Assembly: GCA_963082975.1 (NCBI GenBank)
Contig: OY720347.1
Coordinates: 45,707,155-45,771,154, forward strand
Reading direction: 5' to 3'
DNA from: Labia minor
Lineage: Eukaryota; Arthropoda; Insecta; Dermaptera; Spongiphoridae
DNA: 64,000 nt
The position numbers and the translations under genes were made by a program. This document shows positions 12,481-23,160 of this stretch, one piece after another. The notes under the pieces were generated by a model, which worked only from the letters and a program-made list of their open reading frames with translations, did not search any database and was not told the origin of the DNA. Numbering within the stretch: position 1 is the first letter of the stretch; each line of letters starts with the position of its first letter.

Positions 12481-12953
12481 ATTAGTCCAGTGGTTCTTAA
12501 ACTGTGGTCCGCGGACCCCTGGGGGTCCGCGAAGCCTTTACTGGGGGTCCGCGGTCCTCGGAAAAAAATCATCGTAAAAATATATACATATATAAATATT
12601 TAAAGTTCATTGTGTAACTATATCCTCCTAGAGAATTACGGCTATAATTTAATACTATTAATAATACTATTTTATTTTATTAAATTGATAATTATGTCAA
12701 TTAATTTTTTGTGAATAAATAAACATATATAAAAAACTATATATAAAATTTGAATTTTCATCCATTCATTCATTTAAAATCATTTTTCGATTGTTCCTTT
12801 AAAATAACCCCTCTTAGGGGCTCGGAAGGGGAGGCATATAAGGGAATTTTCTTTCACTTTGTTATTGGGGAAAACCAGGGGAGGGGACAGTCTTACCCGG
12901 AAAAACCCAAATTGTCAGCGTCCACTCTGGGGTTTTAAACAGTTTTAAAGCAA

Positions 12954-13480
12954 ATGTTAATTATAAGTTCATTTCTCAACGAGTTGTATCTTTAAATTAT
13001 TTTTATTAATGTTAATTATAAGTTCATTTCTCAACGAGTTGTATCTTTAAATTATTTTTATTAATTTAATTAATTATAATTAAATTATAGCTAATAATAG
13101 TTTATTATAGCTAATAATTTTTTTTAATTTTTAGTGTAATTTGCATGATCATTATTTTATAAAAACACTAAACACATTTTGCAATTTCCCAGAAAGGCTG
13201 TTTTTGAGAGTAAGTATAAGTTAGTTTTATGAATAAAAAATATTTATTTTAATAATATTTTAGAATCAAATTACGAAATTAATAATATTTTAGAATCAAA
13301 TTACGAAATTAATAATATTTTAGAATCAAATTACGAAATATATTTATTATATAAATTAATATTCATTTAAAATGATATTAAATCATTTATTTAAAATGAT
13401 TTAAAACATTTATTAAAATGATTTAAAACATTCATTTAAAATGATATTAAAACATTCATTTAAAATCATATTAAAACATA
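12954..13480. repeat. short tandem repeats upstream of the transposase
   Basis: A 55-base unit is duplicated in tandem (12954-13008, 13009-13063). A 31-base unit ending GAATCAAATTACGAAAT is present three times at about 13245-13340. An ATTTAAAATGAT-type unit recurs to about 13480. All lie inside the hAT element between the left end and the coding sequence. Confidence 0.85.
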
Positions 13481-13568
13481 GCTAGTAAATAATAATTCGT
13501 TATATTTATATTATATTTATATTATATTTATATTATTGTAGTTCAATGTTAATAAATTACTCCATAAA

Positions 13569-15428
13569 ATGGATCGTTGGCTACAAACTGGTTCAACACA
13601 GAAACGGAAAGAATCAGATGATGAGGCATCAACAGCAAACTCTACCAAGAAACGCAAAACTAGAAAATATTCGGATGATTATTTATCATTTGGATTTACT
13701 TATATTTGCAACAATGATGTGGAAAGACCAGTCTGCGTTCTATGTCAGGAAAGTTTATCCAATGAAAGTATGAAACCTGCTAATCTCAGACGTCATTTAC
13801 AAACAAAGCACAGCGAGCATGTTAGTAAGTCTATCGAATTTTTTAAAATGAAAAAAGAAGAACTTAATTCAAGTCAGAAATTGATGGTAAAGACGGGATC
13901 TGGTGGTATGAGTAAGAAAGCAGTAATGGCATCATATGAAGTAGCTCTACTTATTGCTAAAGCAGGAAAGCCGCATAATATAGCAGAGCAATTAATTCTT
14001 CCTGCTACAAAAGTAATTACAAATATAATGTTAGGAACTAAAGCAGCAAACGATATAAATTTGATTTCATTATCAAATGATACGGTTAAGAATAGGATTG
14101 AAGACATGTCATGTAATATAAAAGAAGAATTAATATCGAGAGTGCGCAAAAGTCACTATTACTCATTACAATTGGATGAAAGTACTGATGTCACTAATAA
14201 TGCCAATTTGTTAGCTTTCATTAGATATGAGTTTGAAAATCAAATACAAGAAGATGTATTGTTTTGTGATTCACTACCTTCACGAACGACAGCTAATGAC
14301 ATATTTAACAGTTTGAATAATTTTATAACCGAAAATGAAATAGAGTGGCCAAAATGTGTTGGAATTTGCACTGATGGTGCTCGTGCAATGTCAGGTACAA
14401 GAACTGGATTGATTGCTCTTATTAAAAATGTTGCGCCTCAGGTTGTTTGGAATCATTGCTGCATTCACAGAGAATCATTAGCAGCCAAAAATATGTCACC
14501 AGATTTGAAAAGAACATTAGACGAAGTAGTTAAAATTGTCAATTTCATTAAGGCTCGTCCACTTAATTCCAGAGTTTTTAAAATTTTGTGTGAGGAAATG
14601 GGTAGTCAACATACACATTTATTATTACATACAGATGTACGTTGGTTGTCCCGCGGGAAAGTACTCATTCGCCTTTTTGAGCTTCGAGATGAAATACGAT
14701 TGTTTTTAATAGATGCGCATTTTGAACTGACCGAATGTTTCAATGATTTTATCTGGTTAGCTAAGGTGGCTTACTTGACTGATATTTTTACAAAATTGAA
14801 CGAACTTAATTTGAGCCTGCAAGGTACTGTTGTAAATATATTTAAAGTTGAAGATAAAATAGAAGCAATGATTAAAAAAATCGACTTGTGGTCGAAACGC
14901 ATCCAGAACGGTGTATATGAGTCTTTTCCAACTCTCAATGATTTCATAGAAAGCTCCAGTGAAAAATTGCTTAATCAAACGCGTCAATTATTTGTTGAAC
15001 ATTTAATTACTTTGAAAAGCAACTTCAGGAAGTATTTTTCTACTCCTGATCCTTGCAATAACTGGATCAGAGATCCATTTAATATGGAAATTACAAATAC
15101 TAAACATTTATCTGCACCTGAACAAGATATTCTCGTGGAATTATCATGTGATACAACTTATAAACTAAAATTTAACAAAACTGAATTGAGCAACTTTTGG
15201 TTACTTCTCAGGTCAGATTATCCTGCGCTTGCAAATAAAGCACTTCAACACTTGATTCCATTCTGCACAACATATTTATGCGAACAAGCTTTTTCGGTAC
15301 TATTTTATATTAAGTCTAAATATAGAAACAAATTAAATGTAGAGCCGGATCTTAGATTAAAAGTTTCCAATATTAAGCCAGATATTGAGATTCTTGTTTC
15401 AAGAAAACAACTGCATACATCTCATTAA
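13569..15428 (+). CDS. hAT-family transposase, ZBED5/SCAND3-like
   Basis: This 619-residue intact frame would catalyse excision and integration of the surrounding element. An N-terminal BED-type zinc finger is visible: C56-x2-C59-x16-H76-x4-H81. The first catalytic Asp is in QLDESTD (D203), the second in CTDGA (D269). HCCIH (C298, H300) supplies the CxxH-like insertion motif and DVRWLSRG gives the conserved RW (R358, W359). The C-terminal hATC dimerisation region TTYLCEQAFSVL provides the third acidic residue (E572). The start ATG at 13569 follows a T-rich leader; an overlapping shorter frame beginning at 13546 is a shadow. Length is normal for the ZBED5/FAM200/SCAND3-like branch. No frameshift or internal stop interrupts it. 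Confidence 0.93.
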   Translation: MDRWLQTGSTQKRKESDDEASTANSTKKRKTRKYSDDYLSFGFTYICNNDVERPVCVLCQESLSNESMKPANLRRHLQTKHSEHVSKSIEFFKMKKEELNSSQKLMVKTGSGGMSKKAVMASYEVALLIAKAGKPHNIAEQLILPATKVITNIMLGTKAANDINLISLSNDTVKNRIEDMSCNIKEELISRVRKSHYYSLQLDESTDVTNNANLLAFIRYEFENQIQEDVLFCDSLPSRTTANDIFNSLNNFITENEIEWPKCVGICTDGARAMSGTRTGLIALIKNVAPQVVWNHCCIHRESLAAKNMSPDLKRTLDEVVKIVNFIKARPLNSRVFKILCEEMGSQHTHLLLHTDVRWLSRGKVLIRLFELRDEIRLFLIDAHFELTECFNDFIWLAKVAYLTDIFTKLNELNLSLQGTVVNIFKVEDKIEAMIKKIDLWSKRIQNGVYESFPTLNDFIESSSEKLLNQTRQLFVEHLITLKSNFRKYFSTPDPCNNWIRDPFNMEITNTKHLSAPEQDILVELSCDTTYKLKFNKTELSNFWLLLRSDYPALANKALQHLIPFCTTYLCEQAFSVLFYIKSKYRNKLNVEPDLRLKVSNIKPDIEILVSRKQLHTSH

Positions 15429-15827
15429 ATATGTAAGTTATATTTAATGAGATAGATGCAGTTATTTTTTAAAATATTTCTTATTTAATATTTTCTGAAA
15501 AAAATTATAAAATATTTATATGAATTTAATGTAAGTACCCATTATAATTTGTGAGATTTGTTGCTATGACAATGTTTGTATTTTCTTTCTTCAATATTAT
15601 AATTTCTAATAAAATGTGTTCTACAATATGCAAAAAAATCGTTATTCACCAATCACTGTTAGAAATATTCATCATATATCCTTGTCCTTATGAGATCGTA
15701 AGCCAGAAATTAATTAATAAAATGACGTAAAGTACCTAAAGTTGTGATGGGGGTCCGTCAAAAAAAATTTTTTCAAGTGGGGGTCCGTGGAGTACATAAG
15801 TTTAAGAACCTATGGATTAGTCTAACC

Positions 15828-16096
15828 CAGTGATTCCCAAACTGTGAGCCGCGGTGGGGAAACTATTGAACATTTTCGATTTTTTTAAAATTTTTCAATA
15901 TTGTTCTAAAAAAAAAGCTCAAACGTTGTCTGGACTAAGCTTTTGAACATTTCGTACTTTTTTTCAAAATTTTTTCAATATGCTTCTAAAAAAAAGGGAA
16001 ACCGTTTGTCCCGGTTTGGTGTTTTCGAAATATGGTCACCCTAAAAAATCCGATGTATTATGAGAGCCGTATACCGAAAAAGTTTGGGAACCTCTG
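15828..16096. mobile_element. hAT MITE with a partial AGGGTGACC MITE inside
   Basis: The left end CAGTGATTCCCAAACTGTGAG and the reverse complement of the right end, CAGAGGTTCCCAAACTTTTT, form terminal inverted repeats. The perfect 8-base duplication GTCTAACC flanks it (15820-15827, 16097-16104). The right inner part, to CGAAATATGGTCACCCTA near 16047, matches one end of the MITE seen at 50722-50906 and 53978-54157. It encodes nothing. Confidence 0.85.
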
Positions 16097-16104
16097 GTCT
16101 AACC

Positions 16105-16680
16105 GATGTATGATGGATTTTGAAACTTTACCAGTAGATTCCTTTCATGATTCAAAACAAACTCTACTTAAGCTATATGTGACGGTTGCTTCTAGTTTAT
16201 GAGATAAAAATTATTAAAGTTTGCATATAAATCCATTGGTATTCAATTTAGCTACCATGTTTTATTATTTGACCACCAGAGGGCTCCACTAATTTTCGAT
16301 TTTTTTATAAGTTCGGTTTGGATATAAGAAGATTAAAAAATTAATTAATTAAATAATTTTCCTAATTTTAATGGCAAACAATTCCGAAAATACAAATTTT
16401 ATTATTTCCTAAGTAATAAAAGGAAGCTCTCAAAGCTTCTTATGATGCTATTATTAAATTTTACTTAAGTTACTATTCTCAATTAAGTAAATAGACATTA
16501 AAATATATATATTACTATATTATAAAATGTTTTGTTCCGAAAAATCGTGAGATTTACATTTATTGTTACGAAAACATATCTATATAACTAAAAAATAAAG
16601 AGTGATTTTGGTGACATAAACTCCATTAAAGCAGCTTAATGGATTTAAACCATTCAAACGCCATTTGACCTTTTCTAATA
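16105..16680. other. AT-rich stretch, nothing recognised
   Basis: No open frame, terminal repeat or conserved peptide was found. Confidence 0.6.
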
Positions 16681-16688
16681 CCCGCAAC

Positions 16689-16870
16689 CGGTGTGCCGCG
16701 GCACACTGGTGAGCCTTAAAGGTGATACAGATATGCCGCCGCGATCAAATGAAACTTTTAGTAATCCATATAATTTGATATGTAATATATATATTTCAAC
16801 TTTTGATGTGCCGCAAAATTCTAGAAACAATTTTTGTGTGTCGTAGGTAAGAAAAGGTTGTGGAGCACTG
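16689..16870. mobile_element. possible hAT-type MITE
   Basis: GGTGTGCCGCGGCACACTGG at the left and GGTTGTGGAGCACTG at the right resemble ends of short hAT elements whose termini read CAG(T/G)G. GTGCCGC recurs internally. The terminal repeats match weakly and no good 8-base duplication was found. Confidence 0.4.
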
Positions 16871-16937
16871 CCTGACGGTGTTATTGAAAAAAATTCTCAA
16901 AATAAATAAACTAACTTTTTAGTTAAGCTAAAAAAGT

Positions 16938-17042
16938 CTAATTGGCAGTCGTGGGACTGGCCGACAGAAGTGAAAACTTGTGCGTAAGAAATTTGAAAGC
17001 AGACGGAATGCGCACCAGCTTCACGAGAAAAATGAAATTTAT
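16938..17042 (+). repeat. dispersed repeat family S fragment
   Basis: GGCAGTCGTGGGACTGGCCGACAGAAGTGAAAACTT continues to AAGAAATTTGAAAGCAGACGGAAT (each block read in parts). It is the reverse complement of 39310-39410, one end of the palindromic element at 38900-39384. Confidence 0.6.
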
Positions 17043-17141
17043 ATACGTATATATATATATATAAAATTCATAATAAAATTCATAATTATTTTTTTCAGCA
17101 AACTGATTATTATTACAAAAATATTAAAAATACGATGTGTA

Positions 17142-17145
<4 letters not shown>

Positions 17146-17187
<42 letters not shown>

Positions 17188-17300
17188 GCAATGTCTGTCT
17201 GTCAAATACTCAAAAACTACCCGTCCGATTGCGATGAAACTTTCAGGGATTGTTGTGGGCGTCCCAGGGAAGGTTTTAGTGTAGTTAAATCCAAAATTAA
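17146..17300 (+). repeat. (AT)n microsatellite and Helitron-like 5' segment
   Basis: About 38 bases of AT repeat run into AAAAGGCAATGTCTGTCTGTC and ACTACCCGTCCGATTGCGAT, then GAAACTTTCAGGGATTGTTG. A CTGTCTGT run followed by a GTCCGATTnnGATGAAACTTT block is typical of sequence just inside Helitron 5' ends. The matching 3' terminus was not identified. Confidence 0.35.
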
Positions 17301-17706
17301 TTTATCCAAAATTAATTTAAATAGTAATATTTTGGTAAAAGTCTATTTATGGTTACCATGGTTACATTGAAAAATTTACAATAAATAAATAAAAATAATT
17401 GGAAATCTTTTCAACTTATTATTTTGATAAATTTTATTAATATTTTTAATTTTTTTCAAACTGCCAAAAATAACATACCCATAATAATAGTTGTAATAAA
17501 AATAAAAATATAAATCACAATGTAAGTAAAATATTGAATCGTTTTATTTATATTGTTTCAATTATTGTTTGAATATTTATTAAATTTATATATAGATTAA
17601 TTTACATGTTTAAATGTATATTTAATAAATTTATTTATTGATTCTTAATATTAATAATTCCAATTACTTTCTTGAAATTTTTTTTTATTTAAAAGCATAT
17701 TCAGCA

Positions 17707-18250
17707 TATCTCGCAAATTTGAATTGGATTAAATAACATATATTAATTTAAATTAAATTAAATTAATTCAATTATAAATTAAAATTAATAAATAATATTT
17801 ATTAAACCAGCGAAAGTTTGGCTCTTTTTTGATGGCACCACGTCACGTGTTGGCGCGTGAGATTTCCAGAATTAAAAAATTAATTCTGGTACTTTCAGCA
17901 ATTCAATTTTCGATGTTGAGATTTTGATGTTTTTGAAGTTATAAATAATATTTATTAAATTATAATTTAATTAATTTAATTTAATTTAAATTAATAAATA
18001 TTATTTAATCAAATTCAAATTTGCGAGATAGTCGAGTGGATAGTGGAGTGTTTGGCTCTTTGTTGATGGCACCACGTCACGTGTTGGCGCGTGAGATTTC
18101 CAGTGTTAAAAAATTAATTCTGGTACTTTCAGCGATTCTATCAGGCTGAAATTCTATATATAGCAGTTTTATACAATTATTAATCATGTGAAAAATTATC
18201 AAACATATATCTTTATTTTTACGGTCACACACACACACACACACACACAT
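17707..18250 (+). repeat. dispersed repeat family Q, composite copy
   Basis: Two partial Q units are joined. One starts at ATCTCGCAAATTTGAATTGG (17708) and a second begins near 18020 with GCGAGATAGTCGAGTGG. Both contain GATGGCACCACGTCACGTGT and GCGCGTGAGATTTCCAG. The second ends in an (AC)n tract at 18225-18250, exactly where other copies carry AC repeats. Confidence 0.65.
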
Positions 18251-18574
18251 ATTTAAAAATTAATTTATTAAAATATATATTATATAATATATTATATATA
18301 GTATATAATTTAATATATATATTCTGAAATTAATTTTAAATTATATAAATACTAGCTGCTCAGAGCGCCTTCGGCGCTCTTCACACCTAGACGGGGGCTC
18401 CGCCCCCTGTACCCCCGAGTTGTACATAGTATTTGGTGGTTGAAAGTATTAAAAGGTTTTCATCCATTTTGTTTCACTCAGTATATTACATAAAACATTC
18501 ATTTCTTTTTGTGTTCTTATTTAAAAAATATATTTTAATTTAATCACTATATTAATTATATATATTATTATTGT

Positions 18575-19345
18575 ATATGTTATATCTATCTACCTATGTG
18601 GCTCAAAGATACTCTAAAGTTCTTAGCCGCAACAACCACATTTCTCCAAGTGTCCCTATCCTGAGCCCTTATTCCATCTCTCTTACGTCCCTTCCTACGC
18701 GTCATTGGTTTTCCAAGCGGACGTTTTCCAATCGGTCTTCCCACCAATATCTTTTTCCTCTCCCATTCTTGCCACGTGCCCTGCCTATCGCAGCTTTTTC
18801 CCTTTTATAACCCTAACTATTTCTGAAGATGCAGAGAGACCATGCAATTTCTTGTTATGCTGTCTCCCCCATTCCCCGGTGACCTCATCTTTCTTTGGCC
18901 AATAAATGCAGGGAAGAATCCTATTCTCAAATACTCTGAATCTACTCTCATCTCCAAGGGTCATAGACCATGCCTCCCACCCATATAATGCAACAGGCAA
19001 AATAAACTTTTTATATATTCCCTTTGATAATAATTTTGAAGAGATAAGCCTCTTTATTGCAGATAACAGGCGTTTCCCGATTGCAACCCCGATTTAAATT
19101 CTTCTCAAATATTATTATCCTTCGTGATTACATTCAATTTTTCTACATATTCAAATTCTACATTTTGCATCTTAAGATTTTGTATGTTAATACTCTTCCT
19201 CTTTGTTACTAAATATTTTTTCTTATCACTATTAATTTCAAACCTCCATTAAATTTTCCTCGCTATCTGTAATTGCAATTGCCGAATCTCCTATTATATT
19301 TAAGTCGTCTGAGTAACCTAATATTTTACAATTGATTTCCGCATC
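18575..19345 (-). pseudogene. LINE reverse-transcriptase fragment inside the Helitron
   Basis: On the minus strand, ILGYSDDLNIIGDS (near 19290-19330) is the catalytic Y-x-DD box of a non-LTR reverse transcriptase, here with Ser in the variable position. Downstream come LPVALYGWEAWSMTLGDE and RVFENRILPCIYWPKKDE (near 18820-19000), then AGHVARMGEE-type residues. These are the familiar post-RT segments of an arthropod LINE family. Stops and frameshifts break it in many places. The fragment ends in a GATA-type tail (ATAGGTAGATAGATATAAC) where Helitron sequence resumes. The same fragment is present in the other Helitrons here. Confidence 0.8.
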
Positions 19346-21086
19346 TTATTCTTTCTTTACTACCTTCAAGAGAAATTTGAAGATTGAAAATTTGAAAAAG
19401 TTTATCCGGATCTATTGAGTTATGCGTATGTTTTACTAAAGTCTACAAATAATTAGTGAACAGAAATATTGAATTCGCGGTTTTGTTCCTAATATCTGTC
19501 ATAATGAAAATATCTTAATTAATGTTGGTCGATTTGGCCTGAACCCGCAATGATAACTCCTAATATTTCCTCCGCCTATAGTTTATAAGTATTGTATATG
19601 TTATAATAGAGTATAATATTTCTTGATCATTACATTTTGGTATTTTATTTTCATTGCTAGATTATTATTGAATATTTTTAATTATAATGAAACTTGAGAA
19701 AATGCAAAAATAGAGACTTGAGACAATTTATAAAAATTAACGGTATAAAACTATAGATAAATTATCAATATATACATTCATTAATAGTATTAATTTAAAT
19801 TAATTGATTTATTTGTTTTTTTATTATTAAGTTCATTTATTAATTTTTTTAGATCATAGTTATTTTCCTTAAAAGAAACTTAAATTCTGTGGTGCTAAGG
19901 GATTTGAAAATTATTCGTCGCAATATGAAGATTTCGCTTACAGTTTCTGTCATGTCCGACCTCCATCCAACAGTTATTTTCTGTTAAGTTTTTTGCTTCT
20001 CTTAATCATGTGATCTATATATTTAATTTTTTTTGATTCATTATAATAAAATTTAAACAAATAAAAATTTTTACTTTGTTAATTTATATAAATTTCAATA
20101 TAAACTGATTGTGAGTGATACGCTTAGCCAATACTCTGAATATTTTGTGTACAAAAATATTGAATGTTCTTAGCGAGATTTGATATAATGTTGTACGATT
20201 TGTCCTAAATCTGAATTAGAAGAAAATTATAAATTGCATTAAAATGAGACCTTTTAGAATAAATTATTTAATTGAAATGATATTTAAATATAAGAATTTA
20301 AAAAAATATTATATTCTTTGTTTGGCAATTGTTATTTAATTATGTGCAACATGATTCGACTTGCACAGAGCATCGTTATTTTTTATTAATATCACATAAT
20401 AAAAATGAATCTTTTAAACATAATAAATAAAAAAAGACATTTTAATAAATTTAAAAAATATACCCAATTTAAAAATGTCAAAAATTTAAAACAACTTTAT
20501 ATCATCATATTTTAATTTTTATATAATATATATATATTTAGTAATTAATAATAGAGTAATTAAATTAAAATAAAAAACAAAGATAATATAATTCAGTCAT
20601 TTTAATTCAGGTTAAATAATATTTTTTTTTATTATTCAATGATAAAATTTATATATTATTATATATATATTATAGAAAAGATGAAATATTCAATTAAATA
20701 AAAAATAATTTAAGATAAAAATATGATCTAATAAATATTTTAATTAAATTGAGAACTTTTAGAATAAATTATTTAATTGAATTGATATTTGTATATTAGA
20801 ATTTAAAATAAAAAGGGAAATATTATAATAATTCTTCGATTGGGAATCTCTATGATAATTCATTGTTTGAAATGATTCCGCTAGGCCGACAGTGAGCCGC
20901 GAGCTGCTCTTGAATGAACAACACGGAGAATTATATAAACTTTAAAAAATTAATTTCTGCGGTTATTGATAAGATATTAATAAAATTTATAGCCTATGTT
21001 ACTCTAGAGGTATATAAGAATATTGTGATGTAATTTCAAAGAAATCGGTTCAGCCAATTCTGAGTCTATAAAATAGTAATTTTCCG

Positions 21087-21172
<86 letters not shown>
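21087..21172. repeat. (CAGA)n microsatellite
   Basis: About 21 uninterrupted tetranucleotide units. It lies just inside the 5' end of the Helitron. The copy at 59421 has only a few CTGT units in the same place, so the array expanded here. Confidence 0.97.
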
Positions 21173-21173
<1 letters not shown>

Positions 21174-21486
21174 GTGAAAAATTCTAAAGTCACTTTTGGA
21201 TTCTAGAGGTCATGAAACGCGAAGATATGCAAAAATTTTTAAATTCTGAGCAATGTGCAGACAAAAACCTTTTTTTATATATATAGATATTAGAAATTAA
21301 TTTAATATAATTTAACACATAATAATATATTAAAATATTTTATTTTATATATACATAATTTAGTAATACTGATTATTAATGTAAATATAAATAATAATAT
21401 CTAATATGGCAAATATGTAAAATTTTGTAAAGAATGTATCAGAAGTTTAGTGTCTAACATTCTGGCGTATTGCGCATGCGTATATC

Positions 21487-21605
21487 GGTCGGTCGGTCGG
21501 TCGTTCGGTCGGTCGTTTTGGAATCTCACGCGAAATCTATATTTTTTCCCCATCCCGCAAAAGTGCTCAACGCCGCTAAAGAAGTTTTCACTTCAAAAAT
21601 TGAAT
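21487..21605 (-). repeat. (GGTC)n run and family S fragment
   Basis: A GGTCGGTCGGTCGGTCG run is followed by CCCCATCCCGCAAAAGTGCT and GCGGC..TTTAGCGGCG-type sequence read as CGCCGCTAAAGAAGTTTTCACTTC. The latter is the reverse complement of 38900-38960, the left end of the palindromic S element. Confidence 0.6.
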
Positions 21606-21609
21606 TTTC

Positions 21610-22460
21610 TGTGTGCACCTGATTTTTCCAACACCTTAAATCATTATAAATGTAATGTTTTGATTTTTTTATTTATTGAGACATGTCTATTTAAAAAGAA
21701 AAAACACCAATTAAAATGATTTTTCCCATAAATGACCATTGAATATTACCTTTTTCCTGAATAACTTAATACATTATTTTCACCGTTCCTATTATTGATA
21801 AATAAAACACAAATTAAATTCGTTAAATTTCCATACCACTTCTCTAGTTTTATTTAATAGTATATATAGATATATTATTGGGTTTCTTTTTGAGGATTTA
21901 GCAATTCTTTGATTTTTTATTTTTGTTTATAATAATTTATTTTATAAGTATTTGTGTGTGTGTGTGTGTGACTTTTTCTTTATATATACTTATCATTATA
22001 GGAATTAAATTTCCAGAAGTCGAAACAATTGTTACTTTTATGATGTTACTTTCATGACCATATTTCATTAAGTTGAAGGTTGATAACTTTACTCACTATT
22101 CTCAATCTTTTAATGTAGAGTTTCTTTTATCACTTTACCAAAAAAATCTTTAATTTTTCTAGCATTGAATTATATGTGAAGTTATCTAATTGTATCTTGA
22201 GATGAATGAAAGGTTTTTTAAATTATATATTTATATAGAATTTATATAGATAACTCAATAGATTTAACAATGTGGTAATTTAATCATATTATATTATGTC
22301 CATATATGTTTTTTAAATTATATAATAATTGATTTGAATTTTAATCTATTGATATCTAAAATTCCTTTGCTTGAAAACCTCTTATTTATGTATCTCCTGT
22401 TGATATCTGACAAGGATTTATTTTTCTTAAGCTGTGTTTTATAAAATTATATTTAAAATT
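21610..22460. other. AT-rich stretch with a GTGT microsatellite
   Basis: Contains a (GT)n run near 21953-21969. No gene or terminal repeat was seen. Confidence 0.55.
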
Positions 22461-22463
22461 AGC

Positions 22464-23041
22464 TGGAGTGTCTCCACTCGACTATCTCGCAATTTGAATT
22501 GGATTAAATAACATAATATATTATATTTAAATTAAATTTAATTAATTATAAATTATAAATGTTAAATATTAAACCAGCGCATGTGTTTGGCTTTTTGTTG
22601 ATGGCACCACGTCACGTGTTGGCTCGTGAGATTTGCAGTGTTAAAAAATTTATTCTGGTAATTTCAGCGAATCAATCAAGCCGAAATTCTATATATAGCA
22701 GTTTTATACAATTATTAATCATGTGAAAAATTATCAAACATATATCTTTATTTTTACGGGCACTTTAGAGGAAAAAAAATCAAAACGTTGTAGGTAATGA
22801 CCAAATTCCGGTTGAGCTACATTTCTCAAAAGTTGATAGAAAACTACGAATTTTGAATAATGCTCATGTACTAAATTTCATCATTCTAGCTCAAACCGTT
22901 TTTTCGTAATCTTGGTTACATACACACACACACACACAGACATTTTTCTCAACATTAGTGAAAATGATTCAGGAACCTTTAAAACGTATAAAAACATCAA
23001 AATCTCAACATCGAAAAATTTCGTGATCGCAATACTATCTC
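22464..23041 (+). repeat. dispersed repeat family Q, most complete copy
   Basis: It runs from GGAGTGTCTCCACTCGACTATCTCGC to TCGTGATCGCAATACTATCTC (read in parts). Internal landmarks are GATGGCACCACGTCACGTGT, TTTATTTTTACGGGCAC, CTCAAAAGTTGATAGAAAACT and a (CA)n tract at 22920-22938. ACTATCTC appears close to both ends. No reading frame is conserved between copies. Confidence 0.7.
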
Positions 23042-23160
23042 TATATGAAATGATGAAATATCAAATGAGAAATAATTTGTTAAAATTTACTTGAACTTGT
23101 TACTCTTTTTATTATTGTTTAAAATATCTATTATATGAAAATTAGATTGTAGAATAACAT

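Larger units (their letters stand above)
12488..15814 (+). mobile_element. complete autonomous hAT transposon
   Basis: The left end CAGTGGTTCTTAAACTGTGG and the right end (reverse complement CATAGGTTCTTAAACTTATG) form imperfect terminal inverted repeats. Both are flanked by the perfect 8-base target duplication GATTAGTC (12480-12487 and 15815-15822), the hallmark length for hAT. GGGGGTCCGC motifs repeat just inside both ends as subterminal sites. The element is 3,327 bases with a single long transposase frame. An internally deleted relative lies at 37559-37865. Intact frame and perfect duplication suggest fairly recent insertion. Confidence 0.92.
18352..21287 (-). mobile_element. non-autonomous Helitron carrying a LINE fragment
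   Basis: On the minus strand the element begins with TC at 21287 (TCTATATATATAAAAAAAGG), preceded by A. It ends with the hairpin GAGCGCCGAAGGCGCTC, a short spacer and CTAG at 18352, followed by T. These are the Helitron 5' TC, 3' hairpin/CTRR and A|T insertion rules. A second hairpin, GGGGGCGGAGCCCCC, precedes the terminal one. No Rep/helicase coding sequence is visible in 2.9 kb, so it depends on enzymes encoded elsewhere. It contains a LINE reverse-transcriptase fragment and a long (CAGA)n array near the 5' end. The 5' end is shared with 59421 and the 3' end with 50103-51583 and 53307-54767. Confidence 0.85.

Noticed and set aside
13250-13345. Regular ~31-base repeats that could suggest a CRISPR array
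   Set aside because: Only three AT-rich direct units without unique spacers, lying inside a eukaryotic hAT transposon.
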